A DNA stretch of 64,000 nucleotides, from positions 3,042,001-3,106,000 of the forward strand of contig NZ_AP023368.1 of the NCBI RefSeq assembly GCF_014218355.1. Reading direction: 5' to 3'. Positions 25,671 through 35,376 of this stretch are shown in pieces. The notes beneath the pieces are model-generated. The model ran no database searches and had not been told where the DNA came from. It saw only the letters and a program-made list of their open reading frames with translations. This stretch comes from Anaerocolumna chitinilytica. GTDB lineage: Bacteria; Bacillota; Clostridia; Lachnospirales; Lachnospiraceae. Both the position numbers and the translations under genes were made by a program. Position 1 is the first letter of the stretch; each line of letters begins with the position of its first letter.

Positions 25671-27376
25671 TATTCCTCTTCTCCGATACTTTTTAACAGA
25701 ATCTCTTTTGCACAGGAAATAGCCCTTGCGACGCTTCCTTCTTCAAATGGCACAGAGAGATTCGCTACCTTTAATAATTCCAGATAACTTTTACTTGCGC
25801 CGGCTTTGCAAAGATTTAAGTAATCTCGCCAAGCTTCTTCTTTATTTTCAAGATAACGTTTCTTAAATTCCATAGCTCCCATAGTTGTTAATGTATAGTT
25901 GATATAATAGAATGGATATAAAAAGATATGAAGCTTATGGTACCAATATCCGCCTCTATCCATAAATTCATCATCCTCATATTTACGCCAAGGCATATAT
26001 TTTTCTTCCAGTTTGTGCCACTCATAAGTACGTTCCTTCGGTGTCAGGTTCGGATTAGCATAAACGATATGCTGGAATTCATCAACAGCCACACCAAAAG
26101 GGACAAAGGTGATTGCATCCTGAAGATGTACAAAACGGAATTTATCCGCAGCATCACCAAAGAACTGTTCTGCATAGGGGTAAGTAAACTGCTCCATGGA
26201 CATAGAATGGATTTCTGCAATATCGGTACTGCCCATTGAATATTGGGAAATCTTCTGTTCTCTCATTGCTTCATAGCCTGCAAAGGCATGGCCAAGTTCA
26301 TGGCTTAATACCTGCATATCAAATATAGTGTGATTAAAGCAGGAAAACACATAGGGTGCTTTCAGAGAAGGCAGAGTTGTCATGTATCCTGTGGAAGCTT
26401 TGTTAGCCTTATTTTTTAAATCCATGAGTTCATGGTCTATCATGAAATCAATGAATTCAGCCGTTTCAGGGCTTAAGTCATGATACATCTTTCTGGCTTC
26501 TTTTATTAGGTAATCATCATCCCCTATTGGTTCTGCGTTGCCGTCAGGAAATTGGAACTTCTCATCAAATACTTTAAATTCGTCAACGCCAATACGCTTT
26601 CTCTGTGCTTCATATAGTTTCTCACACAAAGGAACGATTTCTTTTCTTACCTGTTCTCTAAATGATGCGACCTCATTTACTCCGTAATCGCTTCTTCCCT
26701 GTAATAGATAACCTAGGGGAATATAATTCTCAAAGCCTAGTGCCTTCCCCATCTCATTACGTATCTCTACTAACCTTCCGAAGATGTTTTCCATCTCATC
26801 TTCCTTACTATGGTAGAAGTCAGAGTAAGCTTTAAAGGCAGCCTTTCGTAATAAGCGGTCAGGATGTTCGAAATATTTTTGGATTCCATAAAGATTAAGG
26901 GTCTTTCCTTCAAAGGGAATCTGCGCAGTAGCCATTAATTTCTGATATTGCTGGGTAAGCTTTGCCTCTTCCTGTAAATAAGGTATAAGTTCATCCCTGA
27001 ATTGTTCGGTTTCCCTACGAATGCGGGTAAGATATTCTTTGCCATATTCTTTGTTAATATCTTCGGCATATTTACTCTCTAACAATGCTTTTGAAAATTC
27101 AGTTGTAACAGCTTTTACTTCAGCTGCTCTATTATTAAGAAATTCAACTTCTTTTTCATAAAACTCATTTGTTGTATCTAAGGTGTTACGGATAAATGCA
27201 ATTGAACCCATTGTTGATACAGGATCTGAGAGTTCTTCATCCTTTTTTATTGCATCCTGCACATCCTTATAACTCTTTGCTTCTTTTACCTGATGTATCA
27301 GTTTTTGATACTCTGCTTCGAGTTTATCAAAATCAGGTCTTTCATATTCTAAAGTTGAAAATGTAAACTTCTCCAT
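25670..27376 (-). CDS. M3-family oligoendopeptidase (PepF-like)
   Basis: This 568-aa zinc metallopeptidase has the catalytic HELGHAF motif at about residue 360 with the downstream Glu of the M3 clan. It cleaves short peptides in the cytoplasm. No signal peptide is present. It is the first gene of a pair with the radical SAM gene, sharing TAATG at the junction. The start at 27376 is supported by AGGAGAGAAC. A promoter (TTGTAT, 17 bases, TATGAT) lies just upstream. It may be ordinary peptide turnover or part of a peptide maturation pair. Confidence 0.85.
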   Translation of the reverse strand: MEKFTFSTLEYERPDFDKLEAEYQKLIHQVKEAKSYKDVQDAIKKDEELSDPVSTMGSIAFIRNTLDTTNEFYEKEVEFLNNRAAEVKAVTTEFSKALLESKYAEDINKEYGKEYLTRIRRETEQFRDELIPYLQEEAKLTQQYQKLMATAQIPFEGKTLNLYGIQKYFEHPDRLLRKAAFKAYSDFYHSKEDEMENIFGRLVEIRNEMGKALGFENYIPLGYLLQGRSDYGVNEVASFREQVRKEIVPLCEKLYEAQRKRIGVDEFKVFDEKFQFPDGNAEPIGDDDYLIKEARKMYHDLSPETAEFIDFMIDHELMDLKNKANKASTGYMTTLPSLKAPYVFSCFNHTIFDMQVLSHELGHAFAGYEAMREQKISQYSMGSTDIAEIHSMSMEQFTYPYAEQFFGDAADKFRFVHLQDAITFVPFGVAVDEFQHIVYANPNLTPKERTYEWHKLEEKYMPWRKYEDDEFMDRGGYWYHKLHIFLYPFYYINYTLTTMGAMEFKKRYLENKEEAWRDYLNLCKAGASKSYLELLKVANLSVPFEEGSVARAISCAKEILLKSIGEEE

Positions 27377-27417
27377 ATGTTCTCTCCTATTAATTATATT
27401 TTAAACTTCTATACTAT

Positions 27418-27446
27418 ATCATAACAACAATCAATGTCAGATACAA
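27418..27446 (-). promoter_or_regulatory. Promoter of the peptidase/radical SAM operon
   Basis: TTGTAT (27446-27441) and TATGAT (27423-27418) with a 17-base spacer on the minus strand, about 40 bases before the peptidase start. Confidence 0.5.
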
Positions 27447-27564
27447 GCATAAATGGAATTATAATCCATATCTATTTAAATACTTTTCTTTTTCATAACC
27501 AGATCAAAAATCATTCTTATAATACATCTCTAGGATGAGACTATAAAACTTAATAGAAAACCCC

Positions 27565-28158
27565 TTACTTTAATACTATCTCTTCTCCGGCTTCCATTAA
27601 TACTCGTCCCTCTGCTTGAAAACGATTGGCTCTTTCTCTGTCGAACAAGCTGCCAGGTTTCATATGGACAGGAACCGAATGCCTTGCACTAATAATCGCT
27701 GCACATTGAGAGGCCTCCTCAATATCCATGTTATATATACCATCACAAGGAAGAAAAGCATAGTCGATCTTTTTTTCTCGTAAGCTCTCCATCTCCGGTA
27801 TCTTGGAAGTGTCTCCTGCAAAATAAAGAAGCAGGTTATCTGTTTTTATAAGAAATCCCACACATTCATCTTTGGAATGATTTCGGTTATATGCAGGTAC
27901 CGCCTCAATTTCAATATCCTTGATAGAAATAGAAGCATATATTCCTTCTTTTAACATATCAAAATTCTGAATCACCCGGCAATCTTGCTTTTTAACAGGT
28001 AATTGAATTTGATTATGGTCCCCATGCTGATGCGTTACCAGAATAATATCAGCAGGAAGATCATAGCCTTCTCCTGCATAAGGGTCTATGTATATCACTG
28101 TTCCTTGTGCTGTCGTAAGTCTAAGACTGCCATGTCCGTTATAATATATTTTTGCCAT
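27565..28158 (-). CDS. MBL-fold metal-dependent hydrolase (UlaG-like)
   Basis: This 197-aa metallo-beta-lactamase-fold protein has the metal motif THQHGDH near residue 46, a following AGDTS Asp and a C-terminal PVHMKPG histidine, the pattern of the UlaG/YycJ-like short group. Such enzymes hydrolyse lactones, phosphoesters or RNA; the substrate is not predictable. Cytosolic and monocistronic, 70 bases from the NTP pyrophosphatase on the same strand. Confidence 0.8.
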   Translation of the reverse strand: MAKIYYNGHGSLRLTTAQGTVIYIDPYAGEGYDLPADIILVTHQHGDHNQIQLPVKKQDCRVIQNFDMLKEGIYASISIKDIEIEAVPAYNRNHSKDECVGFLIKTDNLLLYFAGDTSKIPEMESLREKKIDYAFLPCDGIYNMDIEEASQCAAIISARHSVPVHMKPGSLFDRERANRFQAEGRVLMEAGEEIVLK

Positions 28159-28227
28159 ATTCTTTATCCTCCTGATTCATTTTTTTTGTTTTCAAAATAC
28201 TATTAAGCCAATCTTTTATCTGATTCG

Positions 28228-28836
28228 CTACTCTTTTCGAAGAATATTATGAAAAAATTCATAAAACCCCTTATCTAATGCAATTTCATCAACCGTACGT
28301 TTTTCCATATCATAATAATACAATCCTGATTCAATATGTACGGACAGACTATCCAACGGAAATCCTTCCATTCTCTTTTTATGAGGTGTACTTACGATAT
28401 AAAAAACCTCTCCTGAAAGGTTATCCGCCATACTTTCATAAATATGTTCTTCATCCAGAATAAAGCTTATAGCATTCTTGTACCTGGCTTTTAAATTACC
28501 AAATCGTTTCGCAAGACTGCTATAGTATTCAATCATTTCATCATCGTTTAATTCTTTGCCGTCTCTTCTTCTGACGTAAACACCAGGTTGATATTCCTCC
28601 GGGACATTCTCAAAATACAAACCAGAATCACAGGAAAACACCGGAATATGAAAGGCTTTATAATAGGCTTCTGCTTTAATTCTTGCATTTTCAAGAGGTG
28701 TAAGCCCATCCTCTTTAATAAAGGGCAGCTGACTGGAATATTCTTTCAGACTTACTATATCTAAATTTAAGCCTTTCAGGGCACGATACATTGCCTTAAT
28801 CTTACCTTGATTACTGGTACCGTATAACAACTTCAT
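28228..28836 (-). CDS. Non-canonical purine NTP pyrophosphatase (Ham1/RdgB family)
   Basis: This 202-aa protein has the family start YGTSNQGKIKAM, the ENARIKAEAYYKAF helix with the catalytic Glu and the FSCDSGLYFE Asp motif. RdgB-type enzymes hydrolyse dITP, XTP and similar nucleotides to monophosphates, preventing mutation. The C-terminal SHR-type motif of canonical RdgB is not obvious, so it may be a divergent paralogue. The gene lies between the MBL and YcxB-like genes. Confidence 0.8.
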   Translation of the reverse strand: MKLLYGTSNQGKIKAMYRALKGLNLDIVSLKEYSSQLPFIKEDGLTPLENARIKAEAYYKAFHIPVFSCDSGLYFENVPEEYQPGVYVRRRDGKELNDDEMIEYYSSLAKRFGNLKARYKNAISFILDEEHIYESMADNLSGEVFYIVSTPHKKRMEGFPLDSLSVHIESGLYYYDMEKRTVDEIALDKGFYEFFHNILRKE

Positions 28837-28869
28837 CTTATGTTTCCTCCAACAACAGTATAATGTATC

Positions 28870-29502
28870 CTAATTATACGTAACATATTTATCTTTTGAA
28901 AGCTTGGTTTCTAATAACTGAATAGCCTCCATTGCCGCATCTTCACTGTCAAAGCTTCTTTTAGGCAATATTCTCATAAGCTTTTCAGATTCAAATATAA
29001 TAATATAATCATTGGAAATCAAGACTTTGTGAATATCTTCATATTTTAGTTTCATCTGAAAATCTTCTGATTCAATTCCAATATACTCCGGTGAGAGAAC
29101 ATATTTAATTTCTTTCTGTACAAACTTGTTGCTGCTATATTCTTTTACCGCGGACTTTCGAATAAGAAAAGGTGTATAGATCTGAACTCCAATTACTATA
29201 ACAATTACCACTATCGGTAAAATGGCTTTTGATAATATGTCCTGAAGAGAGAAAGAATTACGTATTATTGGTTCTGCGCTTGAGGTTGGTATGTTCTGGT
29301 TCTGTAAAAAACTAACAAGCATTAGAACAATTATAAACAGTAGGAAAGCATAAACAGCTATATGCACTTTTTTACCTTTTCTCATATATCTGTAGTAAAA
29401 TACGCTGATATCCTTATATTCTTCTTTTGTAAGTCTTACAGAAGCCGATAAATAATCTTCCTGATTCTCCAAATTAACCTCCATATTGCCAACGTGCCGC
29501 AA
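28870..29502 (-). CDS. YcxB-like membrane protein
   Basis: This protein of about 205 aa has two transmembrane segments (HIAVYAFLLFIIVLMLVSFL at about 46-65 and AILPIVVIVIVIGVQIYTPF at about 93-112) and a C-terminal cytosolic domain of the YcxB type (EYIGIESEDFQMKLKYEDIH, then IIIFESEKLMRILPKRSF). The start is uncertain: ATG 29502 and ATG 29484 are in frame, while the best binding site (GGAGG) precedes a TTG further in. Function unknown. Confidence 0.65.
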   Translation of the reverse strand: MRHVGNMEVNLENQEDYLSASVRLTKEEYKDISVFYYRYMRKGKKVHIAVYAFLLFIIVLMLVSFLQNQNIPTSSAEPIIRNSFSLQDILSKAILPIVVIVIVIGVQIYTPFLIRKSAVKEYSSNKFVQKEIKYVLSPEYIGIESEDFQMKLKYEDIHKVLISNDYIIIFESEKLMRILPKRSFDSEDAAMEAIQLLETKLSKDKYVTYN

Positions 29503-29681
29503 ATTTAGTGCAATTTTATAAGTGAATTATGCTTTTTAATAATTCCCACTACTTCTTTCGTGAATATCCAAAATTGATTTGATGTTCCTGAATCGGCAGT
29601 AAAAACTTTACGATTTATTTTAACCTATTTTTAACATATTATCCAGATTTTATCGGAAGAATTTTAAGGTATTGAAAATAA

Positions 29682-29717
29682 GAGCACCGCCATATCGTCT
29701 TTGATATAGTGGTACTC
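29682..29717 (-). terminator. Hairpin after the GHL10 glycosidase gene
   Basis: GAGTACCACTATATC pairs with GATATGGCGGTGCTC with a few G-U pairs around a 6-nt loop, then TTATTTTC on the minus strand. It lies 65 bases downstream of the glycosidase stop. Confidence 0.55.
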
Positions 29718-29781
29718 TCATTTTTAATTCCTATGTATCATAATAATTGATTTTAAATGGTAGCTGATCTTCCTTATATCT

Positions 29782-32139
29782 TTAAAGAATTGATAAAAGC
29801 CTGTCAACACCGGGTTTTGTAACCTTGTTATAGAAGAATTCATATCGGAAGAATACAAAGCCATCAACCTGACCGGTATTCCTGCCATATTCCACTTGCT
29901 CTTTTAATTCATCCGTATTATTCTTCCAATCAGCCTCCAAATCTGAACCAGCTCTGTAGGTTGCAATTCCTACATATACTTTAACAGTAGAACTTGTTCG
30001 GTAAGAAAGCCACTTCTTTAATATCTTGTCATATGGATAGGTACTATTTGAGAAAGTCCAATATAACTGAGGACAGATATAATCTACATAACCGTCATTA
30101 GATAGCCATGTCTTAACGTCTACGTAGTAAGATTGATCACTGGCAAGAGAATCTATATATCCTCCCGGGCTGATACCAAACTCAACCTTTGGATTGATTT
30201 TCTTTATCAAGCTGTAAGCACTTCTTACAAGATTGTTGACATTATATCTTCGCCAATTTGCGATTGTCATTGGCGTTACATTATTCTTCTTGCACACTTC
30301 TGCATAAGCCGTATATTCCGGTGCGTCAAAGTTGGTCTTATAGGAGCTTCCAAGAGCCGGATAAAAATAATCATCAAAATGTATACCATCCACATCGTAA
30401 TTCGTAACGATCTCCTGGATACCATTTAATATCAGATCCTGAACTTCCTTCACTGCAGGATTATAGTAGAGATTTCCGCCGAAGCTGAGAACGTTCCTGT
30501 CATTGGAGGTATCCTTATCTTCTTTCCAAACTCTTGCCGGATTATCCTTTGAAAGCTTTGAATAATCTGTACTGGCTGTAGTTACTCTGTACGGATTCAA
30601 CCATGCATGAAATGCTAAACCTCTTTTATGAGCTGCTTCAACCATATAAGCTAAAGGATCAAACCCTGGGTCTACCCCCTGGGTTCCGGATACATATTTT
30701 GACCAGGGGAAATAGGCTGAAGGATACATAGCATCACCATATGGTCTGATCTGTACAACAACCGCATTCATTCCAAGGCTTACGACATTATCAAACATCG
30801 TATCGACTGCCTTACCAAAGGATGCTTCTGTAAAACCATTCTTTCCGTAATTAGCAAATTCCAGATAAGATATCCAAACTGCTTTTAATTCCAGCTGAAT
30901 ATCCACTGTCTGAATGATTCGATTTCCGGCTTTATCCTCTGCCATAACACTGTATACACCATCTTTTGTAACACTAAAGGAAGTAGCAGCAGTTACATCC
31001 TTCGCACTGTCCCATTTTGCAGAGGTGGCGGAGATATTGCTTCCGGAAAGGTACTTTATCTTACTGATACCGGAAGCATCCTTTGCAGTCAGAGTGACTG
31101 TAGCCTTTTGATTCATTACAGAATAATCCACTGCCAGCGCAGGGCTCTTTGCATCAATATTTGTTACCGCTATAATCCCTAGTGAAGTATTTCCGGCTTT
31201 ATCTTTCAGCAGAACCGTTTGTTTTCCGTTAACAGTGACAGGAAAGCTTCCGTTACCCGCATTATCAAGAGTAATTGCGGTTCCGCCTTTTGCAAAGTCA
31301 TCCTCTGTTTTCTCACCGGTTAAAAAATATGCAGAAGCAATACCGGATTCCAGATCTTCACCCTTTATTTTTATCATAACACTTTCATTGGTTGGTGTGG
31401 AAGGACTTAGGGAATAGGATAACACAGGTGCATTTTTGTCAATATTGTTGATGGTAACTGTTTTCAGCACTGTATTACCAGCTTTATCTTTTAGTAAGAA
31501 AGTGTACACATTATTAGACTTTACTGTCATAGAGGCAGAATACGTGTAAATTCCCTTTTTTTCATCAGAAGAAACAGCTTTCAAGTTCAGAAATTTCAAC
31601 TGACCTGTAAAATCTTTCAATGTCTTTTTACCGGTAAGGTAATATAGATTATCAATACCCTTTCCGGTTTCCTTTATTGTAAAAGACAACACTACATTTT
31701 GATTTGTTGCTTCCTTAGAACTTAATGCTACCGAAAGAGTAGGTACACTGTTATCAATATTTGATATAGTAATTGTCTTCACAGAAGCATTGCCCGCTTT
31801 GTCCAAAGCATAGAAGGTATAACTCCTATTAGCTGAATAAGATACTGTGGCAACTCCTTTTGAGTTCAGTGCCAATGCTTTACCGGCAGATTTAAAATAA
31901 GCCGCTTGCTTTTTATCATAAGCCCATTTAACCACCTTTATACCCGAGGCATCTGATGCTTTAACCGTTACATTTACTTTACTGTTTGTAGGAGCAGTCG
32001 AATCAACTGTAACCGTTAGTGCTGGTGCCTTCGTATCTTTTGCAGCAAACGTTGTTTCCGGTCTTTGTACCAGGAAACTAACCGTTAACGCCAGCAGGAA
32101 AACTGAAAATATATGACTTCTTTTTATCTTGTGTAGCAT
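29782..32139 (-). CDS. Secreted GHL10-family glycosylhydrolase with Ig-like repeats
   Basis: This 785-aa exported protein has a signal peptide at about 1-32 (IFSVFLLALTVSFLVQ) and then four or so Ig-like modules at 35-410, each with a pattern of the type TNxxVxVxxKAxDxSGI and a KAGNxxxKT ending. The C-terminal GHL10 (DUF4015-type) barrel spans about 415-785: LKAVWISYLEFANYG, QIRPYGDAMYPSAYFPWS, FHAWLNPYRVT, DGIHFDDYFYP. Related YngK-like proteins act on peptidoglycan or other glycans. It lies directly after the amidase gene, suggesting a shared role in cell wall remodelling. Confidence 0.85.
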   Translation of the reverse strand: MLHKIKRSHIFSVFLLALTVSFLVQRPETTFAAKDTKAPALTVTVDSTAPTNSKVNVTVKASDASGIKVVKWAYDKKQAAYFKSAGKALALNSKGVATVSYSANRSYTFYALDKAGNASVKTITISNIDNSVPTLSVALSSKEATNQNVVLSFTIKETGKGIDNLYYLTGKKTLKDFTGQLKFLNLKAVSSDEKKGIYTYSASMTVKSNNVYTFLLKDKAGNTVLKTVTINNIDKNAPVLSYSLSPSTPTNESVMIKIKGEDLESGIASAYFLTGEKTEDDFAKGGTAITLDNAGNGSFPVTVNGKQTVLLKDKAGNTSLGIIAVTNIDAKSPALAVDYSVMNQKATVTLTAKDASGISKIKYLSGSNISATSAKWDSAKDVTAATSFSVTKDGVYSVMAEDKAGNRIIQTVDIQLELKAVWISYLEFANYGKNGFTEASFGKAVDTMFDNVVSLGMNAVVVQIRPYGDAMYPSAYFPWSKYVSGTQGVDPGFDPLAYMVEAAHKRGLAFHAWLNPYRVTTASTDYSKLSKDNPARVWKEDKDTSNDRNVLSFGGNLYYNPAVKEVQDLILNGIQEIVTNYDVDGIHFDDYFYPALGSSYKTNFDAPEYTAYAEVCKKNNVTPMTIANWRRYNVNNLVRSAYSLIKKINPKVEFGISPGGYIDSLASDQSYYVDVKTWLSNDGYVDYICPQLYWTFSNSTYPYDKILKKWLSYRTSSTVKVYVGIATYRAGSDLEADWKNNTDELKEQVEYGRNTGQVDGFVFFRYEFFYNKVTKPGVDRLLSIL

Positions 32140-32216
32140 ACTTCACCCCATTTCAGCGCACTTTGCTGCGCATTTTAACTTTTATACTAATATTATCCAA
32201 AAAACAATCTAGATTC

Positions 32217-32251
32217 GGTAAAACAGCCGGTTCGAAAAATAACCGGCTGTT
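32217..32251 (-). terminator. Terminator after the amidase gene
   Basis: AACAGCCGGTT (32222-32232) and AACCGGCTGTT (32241-32251) form a perfect 11-bp stem with T-rich flanks on both strands. Confidence 0.7.
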
Positions 32252-32294
32252 AAATATTTTTCTAGTATTTATCTCATGCTGAATTATTGCTATA

Positions 32295-34895
32295 TTACCT
32301 TCCGGTAGGATATGCATCAAATATTTCACAGATAGTCTGGTAGATGGCATAAGCTGCATCTTCCTGGAAACTTTCATTTGTCAGCATTGTCAAATCTTCT
32401 TTATTTGATATAAAACCAAGCTCTATCAGAATGGCAGGAACGTTATTTTCTCTGGTTACTACCAGGTTCTGACTGGATATATAGCGTTTCTGTGTTCCAA
32501 GCTTTGAAGTAATGGAATTCAAAGCCAGGGTAGCCAAGGTCTTGCTGTTTAATCCTGCTGAATTCACAGAGGTATTAGGAGCATAATAATATACTTCCGT
32601 ACCCTTTGGTGAGGTATTGGTATTGGCATTCATATGAAGACTTACAAACATGTCTGCTCCTACTAGGTCAGAGAAAGCAGCTCTGTCATATAAATTAACC
32701 AAGGTATCATCATATCTGGAATAATAAGCTTTTACGTCAGAATCAGGACTGTCGAAGTACTGTTTGGTAAGTTCATACATAATCTTAAAATTAAGATTTT
32801 TCTCATAGATTGTCTTTCCATTCAGTGAACGTACAGCACCTGGGTCTGTTCCACCATGTCCGGCATCCAAAACAACGATATTCTTATAGATATCCTGAGG
32901 ATTACCAAGGGTAACACCAACTGATCCATTTCCAAGATCAGAAAGTTTATAACCTTGAAGTACGGTTGTATCAATAACAATCTCAGTTACTCCATTCTCC
33001 AGTAACAGACCAACATTATTAATTACACTGCTGGACCATTGAATCGGATTCTGTGCAAAATAACTGGTATAGTCTCCAGGCAGTTTAATTAAGATACGAT
33101 CTTTGTAGTACTGGTCTTCCGTTGTAATGCTGCTATAAGATAAGCCCGCAGGAAGATTGAATTTAATAGAGTATCCGGTAGTTACTGTTCCAAATACGAT
33201 TCGATAGGTACTTCCGTCTTGGACAACATTATAAGATTGTGTACCGCTCTTTTCAAAGGTTATTACTGCCGTATTTCCAATAGAAGAGGCAGTAACGGAT
33301 TTAATAGAAGGAAGTGAGGTTTGTACCGAGTTATCTCCAATACCATTAACGGTAGCAGGAAACTGTAAAGTAACCGTATTGCCGTTCTCAGTTAAATTAA
33401 CCTTTAAATCCTTCATACCTGTAATCTGCAGGTATTCACTGCCGGAAGAAACACCGGCGGTCACTGTATTGATAAAATTACGATATACCTTTACATAGAG
33501 AGTTAAACCATCTCCCGATACTGATAACTCATATTTTAAATCAGGATCTGCCAGATTAAAGGCAACTGTAGCTCCAGCCGGTGACTGCCCATCCGGATTC
33601 ACTGTTATATTACCGGATAAAGATCCGCCAAGAGTATAAGTCTGAGCAAAACTTGTTACATTATTGATATGCAGATTCAATATAGAATCCTGTTTCGTCA
33701 GTGCTGACTTACTAAAGGGAAGTGATCCGTGGATTGCATAGGTTTCGCTGTTTTGTGTAACAGAATCCAAGCTGATATTATTAATAGAGGAACTCATGGA
33801 TGTATCCTGGGATACTTCTGTCGTATTGGTTATACTGCTCAAATTCGTATATTCATTTAGATTTGAAGAGGATAATCCCCAGCTGAAAGAGGTAGTATCC
33901 GGCAAAGGATCTCCTCCCAACTCCGGCCCTCCATTGCCTTGATCAGGCACCGTGATAATCTTACTCTTTGTGAGCGTAGAGGTCTTCGTAGAGGAACTCC
34001 AACTATAATCATAGCCCAGATAAGATGCTACAAAGCTTCCGGGCACCATAACATATGCTACGTTATTATCCAGATTAGTAATGACAAGAGGTGCTGTATC
34101 CATTACTCTCGCTCTTCCGTTTACTTTGGCGGTTTTACTGCCCATTGTAAGTTCTACAGTTGTAGTGTCATTTGCTAATGTCAGAACTTTAGTAGATTTA
34201 TCGTAGTTATAATCTGCACCAACAGAAGAAGATGCAAATACCTTGTATGCCTGGACCAGTGCGGTGTCATTCATTATAATACTTGGTAAATCACTGACAT
34301 CAACTTTCTTCTTCTCAACAATAACTGAACCTCTTGTGCCGCTATAGTTAACGGATTTACTATTGTAGTAAAGGTGCAAGGGCTTTGTAATTGATCCAAT
34401 CAAAGTACTGCTGTTCCAGGTATATACATACCCGAAGCTTTCTGCAACAAATCTAACAGGAACCATAAACTTTGTTGCTTTTGTATCTTTAAATGTGATT
34501 CTGGTAGGTGCTAAAGACATGGTAACATTCTTACCATCAACTACAGCAGTTTTACTGCCTTCTGTCAGTACCATTTTCTTACCGTTCTGTGTCAGGGTAA
34601 GAATACCTTTTGAACTATTATAGGAATAATTAAGTCCCACTCCCGAATTCACAAAAACATCCAGAAAAGAGGCTAATGAGGTACCGTCAATGACAACACC
34701 CGGTGTATTCTTTAGATCAATGGCTTTTCCTTCATAGTAATACTTCGCCTGGTTGCCTGTATAAGCAATTGTTTTCTTCGTGTTATACAGATATAGGTTC
34801 AGTTTCGTTGCCGCTGATACCTCCGTAAAGGGCAGGCACAATAAAATAAAAGCTAATACCCCAATAAATTTCCAGTTGTTTTTTATCTTAATCAT
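32295..34895 (-). CDS. Secreted N-acetylmuramoyl-L-alanine amidase with AMIN-like region
   Basis: This cell wall amidase of about 866 aa starts with a signal peptide (WKFIGVLAFILLCLPFTEVSA). Two copper-amine-oxidase-N-like modules follow (about 25-300, each ending in a MVPxxFVAxxxGYxYxW pattern), then AMIN-like beta repeats and a C-terminal Amidase_3 domain (about 680-866). The zinc and catalytic motifs are present: VLDAGHGGTDPGA, then a Glu in the following KNLNF helix region, SLHMNANT and AILIELGFISN. The start is placed at 34895 because AAGGAG lies five bases upstream; the earlier start at 34937 precedes that site. Confidence 0.88.
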   Translation of the reverse strand: MIKIKNNWKFIGVLAFILLCLPFTEVSAATKLNLYLYNTKKTIAYTGNQAKYYYEGKAIDLKNTPGVVIDGTSLASFLDVFVNSGVGLNYSYNSSKGILTLTQNGKKMVLTEGSKTAVVDGKNVTMSLAPTRITFKDTKATKFMVPVRFVAESFGYVYTWNSSTLIGSITKPLHLYYNSKSVNYSGTRGSVIVEKKKVDVSDLPSIIMNDTALVQAYKVFASSSVGADYNYDKSTKVLTLANDTTTVELTMGSKTAKVNGRARVMDTAPLVITNLDNNVAYVMVPGSFVASYLGYDYSWSSSTKTSTLTKSKIITVPDQGNGGPELGGDPLPDTTSFSWGLSSSNLNEYTNLSSITNTTEVSQDTSMSSSINNISLDSVTQNSETYAIHGSLPFSKSALTKQDSILNLHINNVTSFAQTYTLGGSLSGNITVNPDGQSPAGATVAFNLADPDLKYELSVSGDGLTLYVKVYRNFINTVTAGVSSGSEYLQITGMKDLKVNLTENGNTVTLQFPATVNGIGDNSVQTSLPSIKSVTASSIGNTAVITFEKSGTQSYNVVQDGSTYRIVFGTVTTGYSIKFNLPAGLSYSSITTEDQYYKDRILIKLPGDYTSYFAQNPIQWSSSVINNVGLLLENGVTEIVIDTTVLQGYKLSDLGNGSVGVTLGNPQDIYKNIVVLDAGHGGTDPGAVRSLNGKTIYEKNLNFKIMYELTKQYFDSPDSDVKAYYSRYDDTLVNLYDRAAFSDLVGADMFVSLHMNANTNTSPKGTEVYYYAPNTSVNSAGLNSKTLATLALNSITSKLGTQKRYISSQNLVVTRENNVPAILIELGFISNKEDLTMLTNESFQEDAAYAIYQTICEIFDAYPTGR

Positions 34896-34937
34896 TTTAA
34901 CTCCTTTTGTGAATACGCATCTTACCTGCATACGCAA

Positions 34938-35346
34938 ATAATTTGAACGCTTTTATTTCCACTCCAATCCTTTTCAAAGTAAAGACTTTGATATGTATTT
35001 CGGAATATGTACAGCCTATAATTCTGTTGCTATTCCAGTTGTATGTTATCGTTTTGGCAAAATACCAACCTTTTGCTAAAACATCAGCTTTTTTGCAAAA
35101 ATTACAAAAAAATCATCTGAAACGTGTGGTTGCCGGTAAATGAAACTTGTAACCGGCAGTTGTTGTTAAGTTACAATTTCTTCTTACGGTTATCTACCTC
35201 CTTCTACTTTCAAAGACCAATTGTTAACAGTTGAATTCATTACATATACTCACACCTACTATTCTCTTATAACTTAATGCGTAAACGTGTTAAAAATATG
35301 TCATTTTTTTGTTATTCATGAATTTTATGGTCAATTTGCCTAAATC
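34938..35346. other. Divergent intergenic region with a hairpin
   Basis: This region of more than 400 bases separates the amidase (-) from the recombinase (+). It holds a 7-bp inverted repeat TGCCGGT/ACCGGCA (35131-35158) and, on the minus strand at about 35207, an orphan AAGGAGG with no start codon in range, possibly the trace of a lost gene. No known riboswitch core was recognised. Confidence 0.4.
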
Positions 35347-35376
35347 ATGTTATACTTGAGTTACTGGAGGTGTCAC

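Noticed and set aside
34943..35143. 66-aa plus-strand ORF upstream of the recombinase
   Set aside because: No ribosome binding site, irregular composition and location in a divergent regulatory region; no similarity recognised.
34896..35376. Riboswitch (c-di-GMP or ydaO type) ahead of the cell wall amidase
   Set aside because: None of the conserved core sequences of these riboswitches was found; only a 7-bp hairpin is visible.
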